A DNA stretch of 64,000 nt from contig FMBT01000363.1 in assembly GCA_900095095.1 (NCBI GenBank), positions 1-64,000 on the forward strand, given 5' to 3'. Shown here one piece after another: positions 10,061 through 22,085 of the stretch. The notes below the pieces were generated by a model. That model ran no database searches. It had not been told where the DNA came from and saw only the letters and a list, made by a program, of their open reading frames with translations. The DNA is from Fragilariopsis cylindrus CCMP1102. Taxonomy: Eukaryota; Bacillariophyta; Bacillariophyceae; Bacillariales; Bacillariaceae. The translations under genes were made by a program, and so were the position numbers. Numbering within the stretch: the stretch's first letter is position 1; each line of letters starts with the position of its first letter.

Positions 10061-12096
10061 TCAAGCGTTGCTAGTGGTGCTATACTCGTCCACCGGAGCT
10101 TCTTGCACTGGAATTTTCTTCACTTTCGCAAGAGTATTATCGCCTTCTAGTAATTTCGTCAATTTATTGTACTTGAGAAGGAGGGTTACGCTGACAATGA
10201 ACGCCAAGACACCAAATACTAGAGCAGCAATTGCGACTGCCGATGGAATTCCGGTGTCTGTAGTATCCAAAGAACTCTGGCCTGTCGCTTTGGAAGTAGA
10301 TGCGGCCTCCGGTGATTTTTGAGTGCTCGAAATCATTTGTTTCGCGATCAAGGCCTCAGTCTGTGCGAGTATGGCATCTTTCTCGTGGTTCGAGACCCAC
10401 GCCATGAAGCGAGAGGGGGTATTCGGAACGTTGCGAATCCTAGTTGCAGTGGGCTTTCCGAATTCCGTGCTCAGCTCGAGGATGTGGACCTCCTCGGTCT
10501 TTCCGGCATCAATCCACACGTAGGGCGACCCAAAAGCCCATGCACAGTTGCGGCGGGCACCCCGGCCGTGATTGGAGGTGACCTCTGCTTCCTGGTCGTC
10601 TGTGAGCCAGATCTTCTCGGTGTTGATCGTCCCACCTGTAGTCAGCTGGGTCATGTCGGCGAGGATCACGAAATTAGCCAGGGTGGAAACAAATATGGCA
10701 ATTTCGTAGCTTTCTTGCTCGATGAAGCAGACGTCCCAAATTCCTTTCTCGCCGTCTTCTTCGGAGAATCCGGTGTCAACGACCCTAGCCTGTTTAGAAG
10801 GTTCGCCGTTCTTCCCGGTCTTTATGATAGTAGCTTCTCTGCCACCATCGTTGGCCAACAGGATCAGGTATTTTCCAGTGGGGTCGATGTATGGATCTGC
10901 TGCGTATCCGAGGCTGTTCAGGTGATACCCAACGATTTCTTTGCTCTTGGTGTCCCATTCCAAGACACCCAGGACGTCGGAAGGGGAGCCTTCACAGCTG
11001 TGTCCGCACTTTCCTGTCACATTGTTTGCCCTATTATGTAAAGTGAAGACAATGATAAAAATTAGATCAGGCAGTTGGATCGTATTCGGATATTCACTGA
11101 TACAGAATAGACTTTGGTAGAAAAGGTATGACTAATACTTACTGATTTGGACCTGTCACCACATCCACAAAACTCGGAGTTCCTCTTCCGCACTCCATAC
11201 CTAGATCGGAGCCTTCAAAACCGCAGGAGCAGCAGACGTAGCCTCTCATAAAGATGTGGTTGTTTACGTGAGAGTACTCCATGCGATATAGGCCCGATAC
11301 TTCTGGGATCTCGTATTCCTGCAAAACCTTCTTGGTGTTCGCATCGATTTCGAATAAGATGGGGACATCGAGGGTGTTTCCGTACACAGTGTTTGGCATA
11401 GAGGAGTCAGTTATTACAGTTCCGTGTCCGTGGACCTCAAGCTCACCGATCGCAATTTGGTCCATGTCGAGACTCAGAGATGTGGTGGAGAACACATCGA
11501 TGTGTCCTACGTCACCGAGTTCTGGTTTGGGAGACCAACAATGTACCCAGACCTCGCTTCTCAGAGGATTGAAGTCGATATTCCATGGAAAATTACAAGT
11601 CGGAAGGCTTGCCACGTGCATTCCGTGATCGATATTGAAGACCTCCACATAGGATCCCGCGTTGGTATTCGTAGCCCAAACATTGTTGGATCCATCCGAG
11701 ACCACACCTTTCCAAGAACACGAGTGGCTCGTCTCGCCGGTCTCTTCGTCGGTGATCGGAAGGCAGATGTCCTCAGCGGGAAGATGTTTTTTCAAAACGG
11801 AACCATCATCGTTGTAGATATAAATACCTTGTGTTCCAAACACCCACATAGCAGGTGATAAGTCTTGCTGATGATAATAATAGTCTGCCATGGGAACATC
11901 GCCTGAAAGCCATTGTCAATGAACGAGCATCCAAAACCGTGTCAGCGAACGATAAATGTAGGAGAACGACTCAGAATGAGCTACAGTCCTCATTTGAATT
12001 TCTTTTCATGAAGAAATCATTCATCGTGCCTTGTCGATTTGTGAACATACCTTTGGCAAGACCTAGAAAACCTAAAGCAAGTGGGAAAACTTTCAT
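10061..12096 (-). CDS. Secreted type I membrane protein with propeller-like ectodomain
   Basis: This three-exon model covers 12096-12051, 11902-11143 and 11030-10061. The introns (148 and 112 bp) have GT-AG ends and the joins keep the frame, giving 591 aa. Exon 1 supplies a signal peptide, MKVFPLALGFLGLAKG, which is missed if only long ORFs are read. The roughly 480-residue ectodomain has repeated sequences of the kind VWATNTNAGSYVEVFNIDHG and HIDVFSTTSLSLD that resemble YVTN/WD-like beta-propeller blades, plus Cys pairs (CCSCGF, CGHSC). A single membrane helix near residue 540 (AVAIAALVFGVLAFIVSVTLL) is followed by a short cytoplasmic tail. GC content and codon use look richer in C and G than in the neighbouring low-complexity genes. 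No specific function is recognised. It is probably a cell-surface or endomembrane protein. Confidence 0.8.
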
Positions 12097-13201
12097 TGTC
12101 TCGTTATCACTTGTCAATCACGTAGTGTGTTTCTGCTTTTTGTCAGAGAAAAGTTGTGAGCAATGAAAACACAACATGCTAAAGTGCTATCTATTCTCGG
12201 GAATTAATTGGAAAACTTCAATGGTGTGCTACTGTATCTATTCTTGAGAGCGTGCTGGTATTCCTGGAGCATAACATAATTATCTTTCCTTCGGGTTCTG
12301 GAATTAATGGAAAATGTGAGGCACGGGGTCATGCGTGTCTGTCACATGCACAAGACAATAAATATCATTGAATTTCGTAAAAATTCACGACATTTAGTGT
12401 GTTAGGAGCGTGTGCCGAAAATCGCTTCCACAAGGCGTAAAAGCACGAGGAAAATACAAATTTAACTACCTTCTTCCTTGAACCTAGTGCTCGGTAAAAA
12501 AGTCAAGTTAAGCTATAAACTAGTTACCAGTAGCTTCATCTATTTATAAGGTAGAGATATATGCCCGTGATGTCAGTCTTTGATGATAATAATGTCATTT
12601 ATAACTGATAGAATCCGTTGTACAGTATATAATAGTAATATATAATATTATAATATATACGACTAGTATGTATGTTACCGTTGAATTCAATAGCAGCCAG
12701 TCATTATTTTTAAATGAATTCTAATACAGTAGCAGCCAATCATTATTTTTAAATGAAGCGTTGATGTTTTTTGTTTTTTCCTCCATCAACCACGATTTAC
12801 TTCCGATCGATTCGCTCTTTATGACGCGAACGTATAGCCTACTAGTCGACCCAAGTTGAAGGGCCTCTTTTTGTATACGTGATAGTACGTTGTTTTCATG
12901 TAAAATTTTATTTAAGCGTCACATTTTATGTTGTCAAAAACTGCGAATCTCTTCAAATCATCTGGGAAGTTTTAAACCCCGTTGGATCGAATCTCATATA
13001 AATGACGGCATATCACGTATTGGCTGGACATCATTTTCCTTCTCTTTTCTCTTGAATCTCTCTGCCTGAGCATCTTACCTCTCACAAATGCAAAGAAAAC
13101 CGAACCGCTATTACTAATCTCACAACCTCACAAATAAACAATATCAACACCCAACGCCATTGAAATCTTATAAACAGCCATCGCCAATAGGACCAGTAGT
13201 A
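12097..13201. other. Divergent intergenic region with a short direct repeat
   Basis: This lies between two divergently transcribed genes, so it should hold both promoters. A sequence of about 27 bp (AGCAGCCARTCATTATTTTT plus AAATGAA) occurs twice, near 12692 and 12731. No further gene was seen. Confidence 0.5.
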
Positions 13202-14143
13202 ATGACAGCAAGTACATCATTCCCTCATTTATTCGATAGCATGACACTATCCACAACACCATCATCATCATCATCGGTCTCTTATTCCCACCATTCTCAA
13301 TCTTCTTGTAGTAGCAATATGGCTGAAAATCAAGGACCAGTGATGATTAATATCAGCAGACCACCGATGATCGATAATGGAAGAAGCGTCAAAAGTAGTA
13401 CCTATACATGGTCTGATTTATTTATTGAAGAAGAAATATCAGAATCATCTGAGGATGATTCCGAACGCACAAATGATAATGATGATAATTGTCTTGTTGA
13501 TTACGACACGTGTGACGAAACAACAACAATAACAACCACAACAATGCCACCACCATCACCATCATCATCACCACCACCACCACCAAGAAGAAGAAGAAAT
13601 CGATCCACTTTCTATGATAGTAATGATATTAAAAGTAACAGTAACAGTAATAGTAACAGTAACAGTAACAACAACAATGCCGTTGAAGACGACGAAGAAG
13701 CTATGAAATGTTTCACCAATACTTCTTCTTCTTCTTTGTCGAGTAGTACGAAACAAAGTCAAAGCCAAAGCCAAAGCCAAGGAGGACGTGGACGTCGTCG
13801 AAGTGTACGATTTGAACAATATATTGAAATTCGTACATATTCAATAATTTTAGGTGAAGATGGATATTCAATTGAATTAGGGAATGATGTAGTATCAGTG
13901 GATCGTATTATTGATCTAAATAATGATAATTGTTCACAACAACAACGACGACCACCATCAAAATTACATCGTCGATCATTTCTTGAAAGGAAACAATTAT
14001 TAATTGAGGTTGGTGGTTATACAGAAAAGGAATTAGAAAAATATCTTGGTTTTTGTAATCATAATACTGCTACTAATGGTGGTGGTGGTGGTTTATCACG
14101 TGTTAAATCTGTATTAACTAATATTGTGAATGCAGCAGCATAA
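13202..14143 (+). CDS. Low-complexity protein with conserved VRF..YxEIRxY motif
   Basis: The first ATG in frame is at 13202 (MTASTSFPHLFDS); the frame is open 42 bases further up but only from a TTG. The 313-aa product is mostly Ser, Asn, Asp and Gln tracts encoded by trinucleotide repeats. One more ordered block stands out at about residues 199-220, SVRFEQYIEIRTYSIILGED, followed by a Lys/Glu/Arg-rich helix (RSFLERKQLLIEVGGYTEKE). An SVxF...EIRxY...LGD block recurs in many uncharacterised diatom and other stramenopile proteins. That is recollection and was not searched. There is no signal peptide or membrane helix. The function is unknown. Confidence 0.7.
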   Translation: MTASTSFPHLFDSMTLSTTPSSSSSVSYSHHSQSSCSSNMAENQGPVMINISRPPMIDNGRSVKSSTYTWSDLFIEEEISESSEDDSERTNDNDDNCLVDYDTCDETTTITTTTMPPPSPSSSPPPPPRRRRNRSTFYDSNDIKSNSNSNSNSNSNNNNAVEDDEEAMKCFTNTSSSSLSSSTKQSQSQSQSQGGRGRRRSVRFEQYIEIRTYSIILGEDGYSIELGNDVVSVDRIIDLNNDNCSQQQRRPPSKLHRRSFLERKQLLIEVGGYTEKELEKYLGFCNHNTATNGGGGGLSRVKSVLTNIVNAAA

Positions 14144-14480
14144 AAAGGGAATTCGTCATGATATATAATATGATATAATAATAATAGAGCTAAGAATAAA
14201 GAAAGAACCATATAGAAACGAATGATAGTAAGACAGGAACGCAGCAATACAGCACCAGCATACAATTTTTGATTTTCAAAAGGATGAATAATTAATACCC
14301 TAAATGAAATAACAGTACAATTTTAACTTACTTACTCTTATGAAATATATCTTTATGACTAATGACTAGTAAAAGTGATGATATTCCTTCTTTGTTGAGT
14401 GACACAACTTGCATTAATAAAAGTATTGCTAAACTGTGCAGCAATCATGTCTGTTTCATTTTGTGTTGATTAATGTTTAT

Positions 14481-14521
<41 letters not shown>

Positions 14522-14545
14522 AAGAGAGAAAGAAAGAGACACATA

Positions 14546-14581
<36 letters not shown>

Positions 14582-15816
14582 ATTTATGATGCCATGATTT
14601 CTCTATGAAGTTACTTGCTGTTGATGATCTCATTTGACATTCCTCTTTTTACCAGCATAACAGTGAACAACACACATTTAGAACACAATTTATTGAACAG
14701 ACTTCTTACTTACAACCTGTGAATTCTTCTTAAAAGCCCAACACAGTACAAACAATTTACTAGACTAGGCAGGGCAGGTCCACGGAAGTATGAATAGGTT
14801 GAATAATAAACAGAGATATACACTAATAACTACTGTAACTGCTTAATAGATAGGCAAGCAACACTACACATGATATATATATATATATATATATATATCA
14901 TAATAGTATACTTCCTTGTCTCTCTTATCTTCATACATACTGTAGCAACAGCTACACAGCACGAGATGGAATTTTTATTGGCGTTTTGGCAGCAAGTTCG
15001 GATGCTTTCTTTGACGTTAGTTCTGCTTCACTTCCTCAGTCATGTTATGATAGTTTTTGATTGGTTGATATTATGATTTTTGGGTGTGTGTTTCAAAAAG
15101 TGCGCAGGCTAGCTAATAAGCACAAGACTTCGTTTCTTTCTTGCCGAAGAACCACCACTCATTTTCCGAAACATTATTTGGATTATTTTTTATGTGCTGT
15201 TTTTAAAAATAGCACAAAACATGCACGATCGAAAAAATAAAGCAAATCTGACATGACATGATACTGCCTTGCTTCGTTCGCTTGTTTTCTCTTCGCCGAA
15301 CTTGTACACGGTATTCGACTCATGGGCATCATTGTTGAGCAATGCCGCATTGCCGGTGTCATGTCGACGTCATTCAACAAAAGAACTCTTGACAGTGTGC
15401 GTACTAGTAGAGTTCTTCTCAAATTGATTTGTGATTGAATGACGCATTTTTGCTCACGCGACAGCACTACTACCGTACTACCGTTACAGCACACACACAC
15501 ACACACACGTCAAGAAAAAACAATAATGCACAACAGAAGAGTGCCTGAGTAAAAAAAAAAGTGGCGAAGTGTGAACAGCATCGAAGCTTCAACTGCTTAA
15601 CCTGGCATCATTTCTCGTGGCAAGAGTGAGTCGACTCGATCAATTATTTGTGTACCAGTGTATTCAATTCGTGTTTCTCCTCGTGTTTCCTTTACTTCCC
15701 ATCTATCTGCCTTTGTTGTGTTGTCACCACACATGTCATAAGAACAAAAACAAACAAAGAATATACAAGAAACCCTAACCTCCAATCAACACAAGACAAA
15801 AGAATAGAACAATAGC
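14144..15816. other. Intergenic with microsatellites
   Basis: Contains a (GA)n tract with interruptions (14481-14577), an (AT)n tract (14872-14898) and an (AC)n tract near 15488-15508. Small ORFs here are simple-repeat translations. No convincing gene. Confidence 0.6.
14481..14577. repeat. (GA)n microsatellite
   Basis: Nearly uninterrupted GA dinucleotides in two blocks separated by about 20 bp of AAAGA-type and ACATAATA sequence. Confidence 0.95.
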
Positions 15817-17238
15817 ATGATGGAACATCAACACAAGCATCAGCAGGATCAGCAGCAGCAACAACAATGTAGAAGGCAGCATCGTCATCGTCATCGTCGT
15901 GTAACGTCGATTTTCTTAATGCTGTTAACAGTATCATCAACAATTGAATTTTCTTATGGATGGACAACTAGTGCTAGTAGTAATAATAATGCTGCTGCAT
16001 CCACTACAAAAGCATCATCCACAACAACAACAAGCATAAGTAAAACAGCTGCATTATTTTATAAGACTTTGACTACTGATGATGATGATTTTCAAACATC
16101 AGTACCTCCTCTTCCTCTTCCTCCTTCTCCTCCTATTATAACAAGTAGTATAAGAAAAAGAGGTCGTATGCACAATGGTATATACAGTATACGTGATATT
16201 CATTCTAAAATAAAGTCGAAACAACAATCTTATCCCAAAATTAATCGAGACGAGGATAGTATGGTTGGAAGTCAACTCCCATGGATTGATTATAATAATG
16301 AGAACGAGAACCAGAATGAGAAATATGAGAATAATGTTTATTTATCTCATTGGGAATGGCAATTATCCTATTTCCAACAACATTTAACAAATTTTCGTAT
16401 CAACGATGATACTACTTCTACTACTGAAGCACAACAACATGAACATGAACATGCACAACAACAAGAGAAAACAACTGATTACAGTGATTTGATGTATACA
16501 CATACTACCGATGATAATGAACAAAAAGAACAACGTATATATACCGTCTCGTATCAATCCGACGAATATCGTGATATACGGATCACCTATATGAATTTTC
16601 CAGGATCACAATTTTTTCGTTGTATGTGTTATCCAAATTCAATCCATGTACCAATATTAGGGATGGCCTATATGCAATTTGGATCTGGTAGTAGTGGGAG
16701 TAATGGTAATGGTAATGATAATGGTGGATCTAATTCTCTCACCAAAAATATGGCATTTATGGATTATCAACCAATATTATTACCAACATCATCTTCATTA
16801 TCAACATCTGATAATGATAATAACTACATCTCGGAATTAATACGGATCCGATCTGAAATACCATCCATGAATACACCAATCTCACATAAACATTTTGATT
16901 CAGAAGAAGAAAGAAAATATTTTACCGATTGTCCATTAATATGTAAATGGGATAATGATAATGATTCTGAATTTCATCATCAAGAATTAGTACGTGCACA
17001 ACATGATTATATTCAAACACATATTAAATTAACAAAAGAAGATAGGATGATGACGCACAAGAACAGTAACAACAACAACAATACTGATACTATATTATTA
17101 AAATTACATTCTGATTTTGATACATTTGTTTCAGCCAAAGAACCAGCAGGAAAATTATTATGTCATGCATTTGGTACCAAAATTGGAAATCAATTAGTAC
17201 ATCGTATCTTATTTCCATTATCTAGAAATAAGATATAA
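15817..17238 (+). CDS. Ferredoxin-dependent bilin reductase-like protein (HY2/PcyA family)
   Basis: This is a single-exon, 473-aa protein. After a His/Gln-rich start, a hydrophobic stretch (VTSIFLMLLTVSSTIEFSYG, about residues 29-48) looks like an ER signal, possibly part of a plastid-targeting leader. The family resemblance comes from the middle and the C terminus. RDIRITYMNFPG followed by CYPNSIHVPILG and then MDYQPILLP matches the bilin-reductase core around the conserved 'P.FG.D...D.QP' pattern. KEPAGKLLCHAFG with VHRILFPL matches the C-terminal helices. Members reduce biliverdin with ferredoxin to make phytochrome or phycobilin chromophores. The position usually held by the catalytic Asp (FG-x-D) appears to be Ala here (PILGMAY). 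Long Asn/Asp/Gly insertions separate the blocks. The call rests on remembered motifs only. Confidence 0.6.
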   Translation: MMEHQHKHQQDQQQQQQCRRQHRHRHRRVTSIFLMLLTVSSTIEFSYGWTTSASSNNNAAASTTKASSTTTTSISKTAALFYKTLTTDDDDFQTSVPPLPLPPSPPIITSSIRKRGRMHNGIYSIRDIHSKIKSKQQSYPKINRDEDSMVGSQLPWIDYNNENENQNEKYENNVYLSHWEWQLSYFQQHLTNFRINDDTTSTTEAQQHEHEHAQQQEKTTDYSDLMYTHTTDDNEQKEQRIYTVSYQSDEYRDIRITYMNFPGSQFFRCMCYPNSIHVPILGMAYMQFGSGSSGSNGNGNDNGGSNSLTKNMAFMDYQPILLPTSSSLSTSDNDNNYISELIRIRSEIPSMNTPISHKHFDSEEERKYFTDCPLICKWDNDNDSEFHHQELVRAQHDYIQTHIKLTKEDRMMTHKNSNNNNNTDTILLKLHSDFDTFVSAKEPAGKLLCHAFGTKIGNQLVHRILFPLSRNKI

Positions 17239-18230
17239 TATAATATGTAAGACAAAAAAAACAAAATAACTGCAAATACCGGCAAATAATAGAATAGAAT
17301 AGAATGTACAATAATAGTATAAATTTTTATGTTAATAGATAAGAACAATAGAAAACCAAACTATTTGTATGTAATAAAGCAAGAAATTTATTGTTGTCTA
17401 GCAGTAGATATAGGTAGTCCGTTCCAGCAAAGGTACAGTAGGTAGATTCAATTCAATTCGATTGATTCGATTCGATTCGATATTCGATTCGACTCTTGGA
17501 CTGACTATTAGGCAAGTAAGTAGCTAGCTAGCTTCGACCAGTAAAATAAACTAAGTCATTTCGATTTGAGTTTCCTTTCCTTTTCTTTTCTTTCGTGCAT
17601 CGAATCAAATCGAATCAAATCAAATCGAATCGAATCGAATCGAATCGTTCCTCCTGTACTGTATATATCTATCATGATTTGTTGATTGATGAACACGCCA
17701 GTATAGATAAGACCTATGACTACTGTATATCGTATCCCCATAATATTTTGTGGTATGTCGTTTTGATGGCGTAATATACAGGCAGGCATGCAGGCAGGTA
17801 GAATTGATCATGGTGCTGGCTGGTGTTGGCTGATGGTGTTTTATTTTTGGCTTATCACAATTTCAATCCAAAATTCAGAATTAAGGTAAAAAGTGACTAC
17901 GGGAGAATTTAACCAGTAGAAAGCACTAGTAAGAGAGAGAGGAGAACTGTGAATCAAAATTAATTTTTCCCTTACCTGCTAAATTACATGTCCGCGTATT
18001 TTACCTGCTAAATTACTTGTGTATATTTTGAATAAAGGGTTCCTGGACATTTTACAATTCGATTATTCGATAGAGAGATAGGAACATGAACAAACGACAC
18101 ATACTGTTACCTCGAACAGCATAATATCAGACAACAACCGCATACACGCACACTACTACCTTGATCCCATTGCATCGACTCGACAGTACCGAAGCAACTC
18201 TCCTTCTACCATCATCAATAAAGCACCACC
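17239..18230. other. Intergenic with opposed pentamer repeats
   Basis: Holds a (GATTC)-type tract at 17447-17492 and its reverse complement (GAATC)-type tract at 17599-17647, plus a direct repeat of TTACCTGCTAAATTAC near 17972 and 18002. It ends with the presumed promoter of the MTP18 gene. No gene seen. Confidence 0.6.
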
Positions 18231-19179
18231 ATGACGGCTACTACTACTACTACTGCTGCTGAAACTCCCGACAACAATAAGAAACAAATAGAAGTTGTAA
18301 TTGAGAAAAGCAAGAAAGTAGATACCAATAATAATGCCTTCGCCGCCATCACCGCCGCCGCCGACAATAATGAAGACGATGATGTGGAGGATATAGCTAG
18401 TTTAAGTGTTGGTGGAATATTTCGTGGTACGTTTATTTATTCTTATCTAATTTTTGTAAAGAAGCAGTTGGCTGAGGTTGATGCCTCTATTTATTTTTTT
18501 GCCAACATCTTCAAACTTAACTATATTAATTCTCCTTTCTTTTGATACACTGAACGTTCAAATACAAAAATAATATTATATTATTTAAAAAATTATAGGT
18601 GTTGCTGCTGCGGCACGAACAAAAGCTGTATTGGCAAAGACTGCTGTACGGACAATTGGTGGTACACGTTCATTAGCTTTTGCGAGTGAAGGTGCTGTAG
18701 CTGGTGCTAAAATAATGCCATCCTGGATGTTTTATGGTGCATGGAGTATATCAGGATTAGCTATCGCAGCCGACATCACCACCAGAACATGGGATGCACC
18801 ACCCGATAAAGAAAAAGAAACTGCATTGTATTGGACGGTCTTTCATATCCCAGCAAGTTTAGTCGTCCCCGCTGTTATTATCCATAAAATTGTACATACC
18901 GTGGAACATGCATTGGAGAATCCACCCAAGAAATCAACATCAACATCGTTTTCTTTTTCATCATTAGTAAAACATATACCGATAAGGTATCAACCATTCA
19001 TTCCTGTTGGTGCGGCTATGTTATCTATTATACCAGTCGTTCCCGCTGTAGATTATACAGCAGAAATTATTATGGAACCAACATTAGGTAACTATCTTGG
19101 ATTAGAATTTCATCATCATCATCATCATCATCAAGATGCACATGATGAAGAAGATAATGACAAGAAAAAAGAATTATGA
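18231..19179 (+). CDS. MTP18 family mitochondrial fission process protein
   Basis: There are two exons, 18231-18426 and 18599-19179. The 172-bp intron starts GTACGT and ends ATAG, and the join gives ...GGIFRGVAAAARTKAVLAK in frame, 258 aa in all. The start has a good context (CACCATGAC). After a low-complexity N terminus the family body follows. It includes AFASEGAVAGAKIMPSWMFY, then an ADITTRTWD block, TVFHIPASLVVPAVIIHKIV, and PFIPVGAAMLSIIPVVPAVD with a 'PxxD' near the end. MTP18/MTFP1 proteins are integral proteins of the inner mitochondrial membrane needed for fission; three hydrophobic segments fit this. The C terminus carries a run of seven His and an acidic tail from simple repeats. 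Confidence 0.85.
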
Positions 19180-19416
19180 TACAATACTATTAAAGGATAA
19201 GGAATAGCTAGCTACTGTAACTGGTAGACAACCGGTCGTGCGTCGGTCGAAATAACAAAAAAATATATCGTCAAGCGTCAAAGAGTACTAGTAAAACTAG
19301 TTATTAAATAGCAGTTCTACTTAATACGTTTTCTAGTGATGTTGTTGTTCCTATTAGTATTGTATTGTACTATATTATATATATATATTATAGCTTCTTA
19401 TTTTGTTTTATTTTGA
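19180..19416. other. Short convergent intergenic
   Basis: The 3' ends of the MTP18 gene and the amidase gene face each other here, with an AT-rich TATA tract near 19370-19390. No gene. Confidence 0.5.
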
Positions 19417-22085
19417 TTATCCAAGCCAAGGTTTTAATACATCAAAGAAATTTTCATTTGGTGGTTTACGAATAGTACTACCACCACCACCACCACCACC
19501 ACCGTTATCATTATTATTACTATTCCTAGTAAGATAATATTGTTCAATAATAAAACCTAATCTAATTAGCATTGGTTCATTCCATGCATCCGCCATAAAT
19601 TGAAATCCGATTGGTAAACCAATATAATCTGTATCGTAGTCGTCTGAATCATTATCATTATCATGATATCCGATTGGTATACTTAATGCTGGTAAACCTA
19701 AAAAGTTTGCCAATGGTACGTATCTCATAATTTTATATATCAATGGTACATTGGATTCACCATAACCTCGAAAATTAGCCGCCGTGGGTAGTTTTGGTAC
19801 CTTATCACCTAATGCTGGTGATATAATCGAATCAATTTGTAATGTATCAAAGATTATATTCCGTACATATAATATACCAAATGTACGTATCTTTTCAGCA
19901 GCTAATACTTCATCCGCTGTAATTGTTCGTCCAAGTTTGATACTAATTTCTGTATTACTTTCTAATATATAGGAGGAATTATAAAATTGTTTTTCCCATA
20001 CTAAACCAAATTCACTTAGTATTTTTATACCATGACTTAAATGAATTTCTTTTAAATAAGGTATTGTGATATTGACAATAGTAGCACCAATGAATGGGGA
20101 TTGTAAAAATTCCACAACCTGTAAACATTTTTCATATACTTCTTTCTCGGTATGTTGAAAATGATCCCAAAATATACCTAATCGTATACCATCTAATAAT
20201 GGTTTTTGTTGTTTTTGATATTTTGATGATAAAACTAGGGTCTTGTCATTGTGATTGTTATTCTCATTGGACGATGACAACGACGACGACGACGATGATG
20301 GTGGAACAAAAACACCTGTCAAATGTGGTGGTGGTAAATACGCTTCACCGAATAATTCATTATAGAAGACTTTTTTACGTCGACGTTGTTGACGACGACC
20401 ATCTTGTTGTCTTCCAGTAGTAGTACTTGTAGTATTATAGACTTGTCCTAGTAATAAGTAAGATAAGGCAAGATCAATCATCGAGGAACAGATTGGACCA
20501 GCTTTAATATTTGTACTCATATTTGATTTTTCAAATGATATACGACCAAATGTAGGTGCTAAACCAATAACACCCGACATGGCACTGGGGATACGTATCG
20601 AACCACCACCATCCCATCCCACTGACATTACTGTTAATCCGGTCGATACCGCGACCGCTGATCCACCAGAGGAACCACCACAATAATGTTTGGTGGGTGA
20701 GTATGGATTAAATGGTCCATCATGGATGGGATGGGCATTATATCCTAATGGTGTAACACCACCCTCTGTCATTATTGTCTATTTAGTTATTGATTTTGAG
20801 TTGAGTTGATTTGATTTACAATGTACGGTAAGAAGAAAAAAATAAATGACGACAACGACGACGAGTAAGAAAAATGAGGATCACGACGACAATAATGGCG
20901 ATTGTTTATTTGTTTATTCACTTTAGATCACTACGTACAAACAGAACAAACAGAACAAAATAAAACAAAAGTAATTTGTATTTTACGTAACGTCACGTAT
21001 ATACGTACCATACCAATAATAATAGCACCAGAATTTTTTAAATATTCCGATGGTATATCATCCTCATCATTAGACCATTCGATACATTCCGAGGAACCAT
21101 GACATGTTTTTAATCCCGAGACCGGGGATTGATCTTTAATGGCCACTGGTACACCATCCCAGATAGATAATGGTTTGTTGGCAAGCCAACGTTCATTGGA
21201 TGCCAATGCTTGTTGTCGTATATGATTGGGACGAAAACAACTAAATATATGTAAATGTTGTAACTGAGTTGTCACACCTACAATTAAATGTTCCATGACA
21301 ATACTTGGTGTGGCATTACCAGATTTATATAATTTATTATAATCCAATACAGTACGATAATTGGAATTTGAATTTGAACTATTTGAAGTATTGGAATTTG
21401 AATTTGAACTATCTGATTCTTTTTCAGTAGTAGTAGAAGAAGAAGAATCGTTATTGTCATTGTCATTGTCGTGCGATGAAAAGAATGACAATAATAATTC
21501 TTCTTCATCAATAGATTTTTCATTATAATATTTTTTATTCCATTCATTCGATATCTCGATTTGTTTTGGTGTTGCTTTATGTATCGGATAATGTGTAGGT
21601 GGTAAGGAATTAATATAAGATTTCGACGATACTAATTGACGTACATGATGTATCCCATTTTGATTAATGATATTACGTAATAAAAATGGACTAAAGAACC
21701 ATGATTTTGTAACAATCCATGCAATTAGTTTTAATTTATATCCTGTACCGGATGGTACTGATTGTAAATCAATGATAGTATAGTCAAATACTAATCCATC
21801 ATCTGGATTACTTTTGAATAAATTTACTATTTCATCATCATTATTATGATCATCATCGTATGAAAACGACTCAAATATTTTTGTTAATATTTCATCTGTT
21901 TGTTTTTCTTTGTTGGCAGTAGTAGTATTGACATTGACATTGACATTATTATTATTATTGTTATTCGGTATTTCTTGTAGAATAGAAAATAATTGAAAAA
22001 TAAGAGCAACAATTATTCCAAGAATAGCCCAAGAATAATGAAATGATAATAATGAGGATGCTGATGATGAAAATAATGATACCAT
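19417..22085 (-). CDS. Amidase-signature hydrolase, fatty acid amide hydrolase type
   Basis: There are two exons, 22085-21009 and 20778-19417, with a 230-bp intron (GTACGT...TAG). The join reads [16 protein letters not shown], the normal amidase GxTNMTEGG region, and yields 812 aa. The N terminus has a membrane anchor ([18 protein letters not shown], about residues 19-36), as in animal and plant FAAH. The Ser-Ser-Lys triad is visible: Lys in VAIKDQ (about 316), the cis-Ser in GGSSGGSA (about 393) and the nucleophile region GGGSIRIPS (about 416). FAAH enzymes cleave N-acylethanolamines and related fatty amides on endomembranes. Asn-, Asp- and Ser-rich insertions lie at about 50-60 and 220-250, and again before the C terminus. 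It is longer than typical FAAH (about 580-600 aa) because of these inserts. The substrate is inferred. Confidence 0.85.

Noticed and set aside
10319-11041. 240-aa plus-strand ORF
   Set aside because: Lies wholly antisense to exon 3 of the membrane-protein gene, which has a signal peptide, splice sites and a membrane helix.
15183-15506. 107-aa minus-strand ORF upstream of the bilin-reductase-like gene
   Set aside because: Starts in an (AC)n tract and has no domain; probably chance.
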